A stretch of 64,000 nucleotides of DNA from the NCBI RefSeq assembly GCF_001724715.1, contig NZ_MEFG01000013.1, forward strand, positions 62,001-126,000. The letters are read 5' to 3'. The notes beneath the pieces were generated by a model, which saw nothing but the letters and a program-made list of their open reading frames with translations, made no database searches and was not told the origin of the DNA. This DNA is from Sphingomonas sp. SCN 67-18. Lineage in GTDB: Bacteria; Pseudomonadota; Alphaproteobacteria; Sphingomonadales; Sphingomonadaceae. Shown in pieces: positions 8,394 through 15,773 of the stretch. Made by a program: the position numbers and the translations under genes. Position 1 is the first letter of the stretch. The number at the start of each line of letters is the position of its first letter.

Positions 8394-9055
8394 GCCGGGG
8401 CGGATCCGGCGGGCGCCAGCGCGTCCGCACCGCGCGCGGGCGCACCGCCGCGTCGACCCGCTGGCTGGAGCGCCAGCTGAACGATCCCTATGTCCGCCGG
8501 GCCAAGGCGGAGGGTTATCGCTCGCGCGCCGCTTATAAGCTGATCGAGCTTGACCAGCGTTTCACCCTGCTGCGCGGCGTGAAGCGGGTCGTCGATCTCG
8601 GCGTCGCGCCGGGCGGCTGGGCGCAGGTGGTGCGCAAGCAGGCGCCGGGGGCAACCATCGTCGGCATCGACCTGCTGGAAACCGACCCGATCGAGGGCGT
8701 CACCCTGCTGCAGATGGATTTCATGGACGATGCCGCCCCCGCCCGCCTCACCGAGGCGCTGGGCGGCCCGGCCGATATCGTGCTGTCAGACATGGCGGCC
8801 AACACCGTGGGCCATGCGCAGACGGACCATCTGCGCACCATGGGGCTGGTGGAAGCCGCCGCCTATTTCGCCGTCGATACGCTGCGCCCCGGCGGGGCAT
8901 TCGTCGCCAAGGTGCTGGCGGGCGGCGCGGACAATGATCTGGTGGCGCTGCTCAAGCGCCATTTCAAGCTGGTCAAGCACGCCAAACCACCGGCGAGCCG
9001 CAAGGGCTCGTCGGAATGGTATGTGATCGCACAGGGCTTCAAAGGGGCTGAATAG
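8390..9055 (+). CDS. rlmE: 23S rRNA 2'-O-methyltransferase RlmE (FtsJ)
   Basis: 221 residues from the ATG at 8390 that overlaps the ppx stop. A basic N-terminal tail leads into the FtsJ fold with SAM loop VVDLGVAPGGWAQ. The K-D-K-E catalytic tetrad is visible as AAYKL (K50), LSDMAANTVGH, FVAKVL and SSEWY. The enzyme methylates the 2'-O of U2552 (E. coli numbering) in the ribosomal A loop. The ppx-rlmE pairing recurs in alphaproteobacteria. The open frame extends further upstream inside ppx, but the start at 8390 matches the family N-terminus. Confidence 0.96.
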   Translation: MSRGGSGGRQRVRTARGRTAASTRWLERQLNDPYVRRAKAEGYRSRAAYKLIELDQRFTLLRGVKRVVDLGVAPGGWAQVVRKQAPGATIVGIDLLETDPIEGVTLLQMDFMDDAAPARLTEALGGPADIVLSDMAANTVGHAQTDHLRTMGLVEAAAYFAVDTLRPGGAFVAKVLAGGADNDLVALLKRHFKLVKHAKPPASRKGSSEWYVIAQGFKGAE

Positions 9056-9070
9056 CCCCTTTTCCCAGGC

Positions 9071-9436
9071 TCAGCCCTTGCCGAACAGGCCCTTGGCGAA
9101 CCCGGCGATGTCGTTCAGCGGATTGCCGTCGCCGTCGCGGTCCAGCGCATTCAAAATGCCGCCGCTGTTCAGCCTGGCGAGCAGGCCGTCGACGCCGCCT
9201 TCGCCAAACTGGCCGGCCAGCGCGGGCAGCAATTGCTGCAGCTTGTCCAGCGAGATGCCGGTTTCAGCCGCCGTGGCGGCGGCCGCCTGCCCGGCATCCT
9301 GCCCTCCGCCCGCCAGTTTCGACAGCATCGATTCGCCGCCCGCCTGCAATTCCTCGGGCGAGAGGCCCACTTGCTGCGCCAGCGCGCCCAGATCGATATT
9401 CCCGGCTTGTCCAAGCAGTCCATCTAGAAGGCCCAT
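9071..9436 (-). CDS. DUF937/YidB-like small protein with a DxDxD loop
   Basis: 121 residues rich in Gly, Ala and Leu, opening with MGLLDGLLGQ and containing LSPEEL, the style of DUF937/YidB-like proteins, whose function is unknown. No signal peptide or transmembrane helix is obvious. Near the C-terminus LDRDGDGNPLND resembles an EF-hand or dockerin-type calcium loop (D-x-D-x-D-G) and is followed by a short amphipathic tail ending GLFGKG. It is a single gene, convergent with rlmE. The family assignment is tentative. Confidence 0.6.
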   Translation of the reverse strand: MGLLDGLLGQAGNIDLGALAQQVGLSPEELQAGGESMLSKLAGGGQDAGQAAAATAAETGISLDKLQQLLPALAGQFGEGGVDGLLARLNSGGILNALDRDGDGNPLNDIAGFAKGLFGKG

Positions 9437-9491
9437 CTTACGCTCCTATTTCACGCCACAGTGACAAGTTACACAGTCCATAGTCGGGCAA

Positions 9492-10253
9492 TCAGCCCTT
9501 GGGTTCGGCGGCCTTGCCCTTGCGGGCATCGGCAATCGCCTGCTTCAATGCATCATAACCGACCGCGCCGTTCAACGCCTGATCGCCCACCACCCAGGCG
9601 GGGGTGCCGTTGAAACCCAGCGTGCGCGCCAGGCCGACATTATTCTCCAGCTCGCGCTGCACCGCCGCCGACCGGGCGGAATCGCCCGCCTTCGCCGCGT
9701 CCAGCCCGCTTTTCGCCTGCGCGGCCGCGATGGTCGCCGGGCTGGGCCGCCCCGCCTGGTACATGGCAGAATGGAAATCGCCGAACCGCCCCTGCTCGGC
9801 GGCGGCCAGGCTGACCCGCGCCGCCTGCTCGCTGTCCGCGCTCAGGATCGGCAATTCGCGGAACACCACCTTCAGCTTGGGGTCTTCCTTCAACAGCCGC
9901 TCGATATCGCCCAGGCTGGCCCGGCAATAGCCGCAGGCATAATCGAAGAATTCGACCAGCACGACGTCGCCGTCCTTCGCGCCCGCCCACGCGCCGGCAT
10001 AGGGCTTTTCCAGCGCCGCGCGGTTGGCGGAGACCAGCTTGCCGGTCTCGCGCGCCTGCAGGTTGGCCATTGCCTGCGGCAGGATTTCCGGGTGGGTCAG
10101 GATATAGTCCCTGACCACCGTCTCGATTTCCGCCCGATTGGCTTCGCCCCCGGCCCCGATCCGGTCATAAGCCATGACGCCCACCACGCCCAGCGCGGCG
10201 CTGGCCAGGCTGATCGCACCCAATGTCCAGCGGGACGGCCCCTTTTCGCTCAT
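9492..10253 (-). CDS. Membrane-anchored DsbA-family thiol:disulfide oxidoreductase
   Basis: 253 residues from the ATG at 10253, which overlaps the stop of the upstream peptidase gene (ATGA). An N-terminal transmembrane or signal segment covers residues 10-29. A helical region with VRDYILTHPEIL, typical of Com1-like DsbA proteins, follows. The thioredoxin fold has active site CGYC (C107, C110) in EFFDYACGYC and the cis-Pro loop in FNGTPAWVV. It should form or isomerise disulfides in the periplasm. Its operon partner is an M48/TPR protease thought to police outer-membrane assembly, which fits a shared envelope-folding role. Confidence 0.9.
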   Translation of the reverse strand: MSEKGPSRWTLGAISLASAALGVVGVMAYDRIGAGGEANRAEIETVVRDYILTHPEILPQAMANLQARETGKLVSANRAALEKPYAGAWAGAKDGDVVLVEFFDYACGYCRASLGDIERLLKEDPKLKVVFRELPILSADSEQAARVSLAAAEQGRFGDFHSAMYQAGRPSPATIAAAQAKSGLDAAKAGDSARSAAVQRELENNVGLARTLGFNGTPAWVVGDQALNGAVGYDALKQAIADARKGKAAEPKG

Positions 10254-11635
10254 CTCTTGCGTTTTTCCTCGGCAACGGCCGTTCGCGACACGAAGGCGAT
10301 GTCCTGGGCACGCAGCCAATCCGGCGTCCCTTCAGGCAAGCCCGCCATGGCGACCTCGGCATTGGCAAGCGCGAAACGTGCGCTGCCTTCCAGATTATAG
10401 CGTTCGGCGGTGGCCAGCGCGGCGCGCGGCCTGTCCCCCTTGCGGTCATAGACCACGCCCAGCTGATACCAGGCGAACGGATTGTCATTGTCGCGCGAGA
10501 TGGCGGAACGCAGCACACGCTCCGCCTCGGCGAAATTGCTGCTGTCCTCAGTGGCGATCAGCGCGTGGCCGAACAACGCCGCGATCAAGGGCTGGTTGTT
10601 GGTCAGTTGCGACGCGCGGCGCAGCGCAGGCAGCGCATCGGCAGGGTGGCCGGATTCGAGAAAGATCTGCCCCTCAAGCTCAAGGAAATAGGGGTCGTCG
10701 GGCTGCTCGGCGACGAGCGATTTCACCTCTTCCAGCGCCTTGTCAGGGTAGGCCGAACGATGCCAGGCATAGGCGCGGGCATAGCGCGCGGTAATGCTGC
10801 GGTCCGTCTCCGGATAGTCGCGCAAGGTCTGCTTGGGGTCGGCGATGAAGCCGCGCAGCTTGGCCTTCACGCGCTGGAACCGCGCTTCCAGCGCGGGATC
10901 GGTCTTGGCGTTCCATGCCGGGTCGATCTCATAGCGTTCGCGCAGGATGGCGATGCGTTCGCCCGACAGCGGGTGGGTGCGCGCATAGCTGTTGTCCTGC
11001 GGGATGGCGAGGCGGAACTCCTGGTTCTGCAGCTTCTTGAAGAATTCCAGCGAGCCGCGACCGCTGATCCCCGACGCGGCGAGATAGCGCGCGCCCGCTT
11101 CGTCCGCGCTCGATTCCTGGGTACGGGTAAAGGCAAGGAATTTGCCCATCGCCGCCTGCTGCCCGGCGGACAATATGCCCATGCCCGCCTCTCCCGCCCC
11201 GGCGGCGATCGCGGCGGCGCCGATCAGCAGGCTGAGCAGGGTGATGCCGGTGGCGGTCTTCATCCCCTCGCTGAAGCGGACGATATGGCCACCCTGGATA
11301 TGCCCCAGTTCGTGCGCGATCACGCCCTGCACCTGGTTGGCATTGTCGGCGGCGTTGATCAGCCCGCTATGGATGTAGACGATCTGCCCGCCCGCGACGA
11401 AGGCGTTGATCTCCTTGTCGTACAGCAGCACGATCTTGACGTTGCGGGGGTCCAGCCCGGCGGCGACGATCAGCGGCTTCGACATGTCGGCGAACAGCGC
11501 CTCGGTCTCCGCGTCGCGCAGGATGGATTGCGCCAGCGCGGGCCGGCCAAGCGCCGCGAAGGCCAGGATCAGCACGATCATCAGGCGCAGCACGAAGCGC
11601 CGCGCAAAGCGATCGAATTGGACCTGTTCCGCCAT
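10250..11635 (-). CDS. Periplasmic M48 metalloprotease with TPR repeats (BepA-like)
   Basis: 461 residues. The signal peptide ends near RPALAQ. The zinc site HELGH spans residues 108-112, with the third ligand in the ESSADEAG helix. A short hydrophobic stretch (about 130-150) follows the active-site helix. The C-terminal half is helical with TPR-like repeats (ALEEVKSLVAEQPDDPYFLELEGQ and similar blocks). This is the architecture of BepA/YfgC, which degrades stalled outer-membrane proteins at the BAM and LPS-assembly sites. It overlaps the downstream DsbA-like gene by four bases, which fits joint control. Confidence 0.92.
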   Translation of the reverse strand: MAEQVQFDRFARRFVLRLMIVLILAFAALGRPALAQSILRDAETEALFADMSKPLIVAAGLDPRNVKIVLLYDKEINAFVAGGQIVYIHSGLINAADNANQVQGVIAHELGHIQGGHIVRFSEGMKTATGITLLSLLIGAAAIAAGAGEAGMGILSAGQQAAMGKFLAFTRTQESSADEAGARYLAASGISGRGSLEFFKKLQNQEFRLAIPQDNSYARTHPLSGERIAILRERYEIDPAWNAKTDPALEARFQRVKAKLRGFIADPKQTLRDYPETDRSITARYARAYAWHRSAYPDKALEEVKSLVAEQPDDPYFLELEGQIFLESGHPADALPALRRASQLTNNQPLIAALFGHALIATEDSSNFAEAERVLRSAISRDNDNPFAWYQLGVVYDRKGDRPRAALATAERYNLEGSARFALANAEVAMAGLPEGTPDWLRAQDIAFVSRTAVAEEKRKR

Positions 11636-11714
11636 CGGCCGGACTCCTCTCCGATTGCGCCTGAACCTTAGCTGAAACCGGGCGCGGCATATCTCGATGC
11701 CGCGCCCGCTTCAT

Positions 11715-14351
11715 TCACTCCTGGTTGCCGAAGGTCCGTTGCCACCATCCGCGGCGGACGGTGCCCTCTCCCTCCACCTCGGTCGGCTCGGCGGACAGGG
11801 CCGGCTCGGCGCTGTTGGCGGCGGCGGCGGTGGCTGCCTTGGGCGCACGGCGTGCCCGCTTCGGCTTGGCCGGGGCTTCCGCTTCCACAACGGGTTCCGG
11901 CGCGGCTTCAACCACCGGCTCGGCGGTTTCGGCCGCGGCCTCGGCCTTCGGCGCTGCCTTGCGGCGGGTGCGCTTCGGCTTTTCGGGCGCTGGCTCTTCC
12001 GCAGCCGGTTCGGCGGGCGCGGCTTCCACCGCCTCGCTCACCGGGGCAGGGGCAGCCTCATCCTCGTCCTTCCGCGCACGGGGGCGGCGGCGCGCCCGCT
12101 TGGGCTTCTCCTCGGCCTCGACAGCCTCGGAAAGCGGGGCGTCCTCTGCGGCGGGCGCTTCGGCCTCGCCCTCGACCTCAACCAGCTCGGCGGCGTCCTC
12201 GTCGCCGTCCTGACGCGGCGCGGCATTTTCACCGCCCGCATCCTCGCCACGCCGGCGGCGACCGCCGCGACGGCCGCGACGGCCGCGGCGCCGGGGCGCA
12301 TCGCCCGCGTCACCATGCTCGTCTCGCTCGTCCGCCGCGCCTTCGCGCTCGGCCTCGCCTTCACCATCGGCGTCATCGTCGGAATCGGCCGCGCGCGGCG
12401 CACGCTCGCCGTGCTCACCTTCTTCGCGCCCGCCTTCACGTCCGTCATCGCGGCGGCCGCGACGGCCACGGCGGCGGCGCTTGCGGCCGCGCCCCTCGCC
12501 ACGCTCGCGATCCTCGCCGCGCGGCCCGGACTCGCGCGCCTCGCCTTCACCCTCGTCCTCTTCCTCGTCGATCTCATCCTCGGGATAGATCTCGTCGTCC
12601 GGCTCGATAACGGGCGCGATGAAGCGGGGTGCGTGGGCCGGCGGCGGGCCGCTCGATTCCACCGTCATCCGCGCGCCTTCCAGCTCGCCGTCATGGACGA
12701 CCTCGATCGACACGCCATAGCGGGATTCGACCTCGGCCAGTTCGGCGCGCTTGTGGTTGAGCACGTAGAAAGCCGCTTCCTGGCTGGCCCGCAGCAACAG
12801 CTTGCTGCCCCGGCCGCGCGCGGCCTCGTCCTCCAGCATGCGCAGCGCGGACAGGCCCGCCGACGATGCGGTGCGGACCAGCCCCGTCCCCTCGCAATGC
12901 GGGCAGACGCGGGTGGAGGCTTCCAGCACGCCGGTGCGCAGGCGCTGACGGCTCATCTCCATCAGCCCGAAGGAGGAGATGCGGCCCACCTGGATGCGGG
13001 CGCGGTCGTTGGCCAGCGCCGCCTTCATCGCCTTTTCGACCTTACGGACGTTGGAGTTGTTCTCCATGTCGATGAAGTCGATCACCACCAGCCCGGCCAT
13101 GTCGCGCAGCCGCAGCTGGCGGGCGATCTCGTGCGCGGCCTCCAGGTTGGTGGAAACCGCCGTCGCCTCGATGCCGTGCTCACGCGTCGACCGGCCCGAG
13201 TTGATGTCGATGGACACCAGCGCCTCGGTGGGGTTGATGACCAGATAGCCGCCGGATTTCAGCTGCACGAGCGGCTGGTACATGGCGCTCAGCTGGTCCT
13301 CGACGCCGTAACGCTGGTAAAGCGGCACCGCATCGGCATAGGCCTGGATGCGCCGGACGTGGCTGGGCATCAGCAGCTTCATGAAATCGCGCGCGGCGCG
13401 ATAGCCCTCCTCGCCCTCGACGATCACCTCGTCGATGTCGCGATTATAGATATCGCGGATCGCCCGCTTGATCAGGTCGCTGTCTCCATAGATTTGCGAC
13501 GGCGCGGATGCCCCCAGCGTGGTTTCGCGAATGCCGTCCCACAGCCGGGCGAGATAGTCGAAGTCCCGCTTGATCTCGACCTTGGTGCGCGAAAGCCCGG
13601 CGGTGCGGACGATGCAGCCCATGGTCTTGGGCAGCTTCATGTCCGCCATGATGGATTTCAGCCGCTTGCGATCCGCCACGTTGGAGATCTTCCGGCTGAT
13701 GCCGCCGCCGTGCGACGTGTTGGGCATCAGCACGCAATAGCGGCCGGCAAGGCTCAGATAGGTGGTCAGCGCCGCGCCCTTGTTGCCGCGCTCTTCCTTC
13801 ACGATCTGGACGAGCAGCACCTGGCGGCGCCGGATGACGTCCTGGATCTTGTAGCGGCGGCGCAGCGCCATGCGGCGGCTGCGCAGCGCCTCGGCGGTGT
13901 TCTCCTCCGAACGGTCGGCCGCGGCGGATGCCTCCACGGCGTCCTCGGGGCGGTCGTCGTCGCCGTCCAGCCCGGCATCGTCGCGGTCGTCGCGATCCTC
14001 GTCGTCGCCCTCGCCGTCCTCGTCCTGCTCCTCTTCGCCGCGCAGCCTTTCTTCCTCGGCCGCGTGCTCGGCTTCCTCGCGAAGCAGCGCTTCACGGTCT
14101 TCCTTGGGAATCTGGTAATAATCGGGGTGGATTTCGCTGAAGGCCAGGAAGCCGTGGCGATTGCCGCCATAATCGACGAATGCCGCCTGCAACGACGGCT
14201 CTACGCGCGTCACCTTGGCCAGATAGATATTACCCTTGAGCTGCTTTCGCTCAGCGGACTCGAAATCAAATTCCTCGATGCGGTTTCCCTTGACGACCGC
14301 CACCCGGGTTTCCTCCCGGTGGCGCGCGTCGATCAGCATGCGCGTTGTCAT
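11715..14351 (-). CDS. rne: Ribonuclease E (RNase E/G family)
   Basis: 878 residues. The S1 RNA-binding domain begins at about residue 37 and is interrupted at about 91-160 by an acidic insert, as in other alphaproteobacterial RNase E. The catalytic DNase-I-like core follows (VVIDFIDMENNSN), then the Zn-link CPHC at C483/C486. The C-terminal third is low-complexity scaffold with alternating Arg- and Glu/Ala-rich blocks. The last residues RRGWWQRTF contain the GWW motif that binds polynucleotide phosphorylase in Caulobacter. So both endonuclease and degradosome scaffold are present. A TATAAT lies 53-58 bases upstream of the start codon. Confidence 0.97.
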   Translation of the reverse strand: MTTRMLIDARHREETRVAVVKGNRIEEFDFESAERKQLKGNIYLAKVTRVEPSLQAAFVDYGGNRHGFLAFSEIHPDYYQIPKEDREALLREEAEHAAEEERLRGEEEQDEDGEGDDEDRDDRDDAGLDGDDDRPEDAVEASAAADRSEENTAEALRSRRMALRRRYKIQDVIRRRQVLLVQIVKEERGNKGAALTTYLSLAGRYCVLMPNTSHGGGISRKISNVADRKRLKSIMADMKLPKTMGCIVRTAGLSRTKVEIKRDFDYLARLWDGIRETTLGASAPSQIYGDSDLIKRAIRDIYNRDIDEVIVEGEEGYRAARDFMKLLMPSHVRRIQAYADAVPLYQRYGVEDQLSAMYQPLVQLKSGGYLVINPTEALVSIDINSGRSTREHGIEATAVSTNLEAAHEIARQLRLRDMAGLVVIDFIDMENNSNVRKVEKAMKAALANDRARIQVGRISSFGLMEMSRQRLRTGVLEASTRVCPHCEGTGLVRTASSAGLSALRMLEDEAARGRGSKLLLRASQEAAFYVLNHKRAELAEVESRYGVSIEVVHDGELEGARMTVESSGPPPAHAPRFIAPVIEPDDEIYPEDEIDEEEDEGEGEARESGPRGEDRERGEGRGRKRRRRGRRGRRDDGREGGREEGEHGERAPRAADSDDDADGEGEAEREGAADERDEHGDAGDAPRRRGRRGRRGGRRRRGEDAGGENAAPRQDGDEDAAELVEVEGEAEAPAAEDAPLSEAVEAEEKPKRARRRPRARKDEDEAAPAPVSEAVEAAPAEPAAEEPAPEKPKRTRRKAAPKAEAAAETAEPVVEAAPEPVVEAEAPAKPKRARRAPKAATAAAANSAEPALSAEPTEVEGEGTVRRGWWQRTFGNQE

Positions 14352-14883
14352 TCATGATACTCCAGGCGCACGGATCGGCCGTCAGACGGCGATCGCGTGC
14401 ACGATTATAGATGGGCGCAGTGGCGCGCGGGTGCCGAATGGCCTGCCGTCGCGCGGCGTGCGTCCGGGTGGAAAGATAAGAATATGCCTCTGCTGCCGTG
14501 GCACGCCCGGCCGGATCGACCGGGCAAAAGCCCCGCGCGAACGCACCGCCGTCTTGCGACAAGCGATGGGATGCGGGGAAAAAATGCCTCATGCAGCGTC
14601 AACCTGATGGACCGTCCCTAAGGGAGGACGATCTTCGAATGCCGGGAAAGCGTTATCCGTCCCCCGGCGTAGCATCCTGCTAGCATCGCCTTCGGGAACG
14701 GGCAACTAAAAGCGCGTGGCCCGGCCCTGCCCGCGCGCTCGGTGATTGAACATGAGCCGAAGATCGCGTTAACCAGCCGTTCGGCGCATATGGTCGCCGG
14801 CAGCCGGATTTCAACGGCGGCTCGCAAAGGGGCGCATCAGTGGGGCGGATGACGGCAGTGGCGACGAACCCGGATTCACGCGG
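14352..14883. promoter_or_regulatory. Divergent intergenic region between rne and the amidase gene
   Basis: About 530 bases without a convincing gene. On the minus strand TATAAT at 14409-14404 is a good -10 candidate for rne, though the -35 position is GC-rich. GCCCGG (14505-14510) and CCGGGC (14520-14525) form a small hairpin. Because rne mRNAs in other bacteria are autoregulated through long 5' leaders, extra structure here could matter, but I see no conserved leader motif. The amidase promoter must also lie here; no clear -35/-10 pair was found. Confidence 0.4.
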
Positions 14884-15729
14884 ATGACGCTGGCGCTGCT
14901 GCTGCTTGCGGCCATCCTCGGCGTGCCGCCCGCCTATCCGGGGGCATCCCATGCCCGCCATTACAGCATCTCGGTGCCGCTCGGCCCGCCGCAGGCGCAA
15001 TTGCCGCTGCCGCCCGTCTACGGCCCGCGGGACCGCAGCCGGCCGCTGGTGGTCATAGACCCCGGCCATGGCGGGCATGATCCCGGCGCGACCTCGCCGA
15101 CCGACGGGCGCGAGGAAAAGGATCTGACGCTCGCCGTCAGCCGCGCGATCCGCGACGCGCTGATCGCCGGCGGGCGCATCCGCGTGGCGATGACCCGCAA
15201 CGACGACCTTTACCTTACCCACCGGGAAAGGCTGGAGATCGCCCGGCGGCTGGGCGCGAGCATGTTCATTTCCGTCCACGCCGATTCGGCCGGCCGGCCG
15301 GAGGCGAGCGGCGCGACCATCTACACCCTGTCGGAAGTGGCGTCAGACCGCGAGGCCGCGCTGCTCGCCCAGCGCGAAAACCGCTCCGACATCATCAACG
15401 GCGTCAATCTGGACGGCAGCACCGCGGCGGTGACATCCATCCTCATCGACCTCGCTCAGCGCGAGACGATGGAGACGTCCACCGCTTTCGCCCGCCTGTT
15501 GAAGCGCGAAGCGGCGGATCTGGTGCCGTTTCGCGACGATTATCACCGCATGGCGTCGCTCCGCGTGCTGAAGGCGCCGGACGTGCCCTCCATCCTGTTC
15601 GAGGCCGGCTACATCACCAACGAGCATGATCTCGCCTTCATCGAATCGGCGGAAGGCCGCCGGAATATCGCCCGGGGCGTGCGCCGCGCGCTGGAGATCC
15701 ACTTCGCCCGCACGCTGGCCGCGCGCTAA
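14884..15729 (+). CDS. N-acetylmuramoyl-L-alanine amidase (Amidase_3)
   Basis: 281 residues with an N-terminal signal peptide (MTLALLLLAAIL). The zinc amidase fold shows VVIDPGHGGHDPG (H62), the glutamate in REEKDL, ISVHADS and the catalytic glutamate in LFEAGYITN. It cleaves the amide bond between MurNAc and the stem peptide during cell separation. There is no AMIN targeting domain, so it is the short form. The start is uncertain: no good ribosome site precedes 14884, but the upstream frame offers nothing better. It precedes PBP1A by 44 bases, so the two murein enzymes probably share a transcript. Confidence 0.92.
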   Translation: MTLALLLLAAILGVPPAYPGASHARHYSISVPLGPPQAQLPLPPVYGPRDRSRPLVVIDPGHGGHDPGATSPTDGREEKDLTLAVSRAIRDALIAGGRIRVAMTRNDDLYLTHRERLEIARRLGASMFISVHADSAGRPEASGATIYTLSEVASDREAALLAQRENRSDIINGVNLDGSTAAVTSILIDLAQRETMETSTAFARLLKREAADLVPFRDDYHRMASLRVLKAPDVPSILFEAGYITNEHDLAFIESAEGRRNIARGVRRALEIHFARTLAAR

Positions 15730-15773
15730 CCCGGCTGGCAAAGCCGCCAAAAATTGCTAGAGCCAAGCCGACG

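Noticed and set aside
11697-14357. 886-codon open frame on the plus strand opposite rne
   Set aside because: It is an antisense shadow of RNase E created by codon bias. It has low-complexity Leu/Ala/Arg content and no recognisable family.
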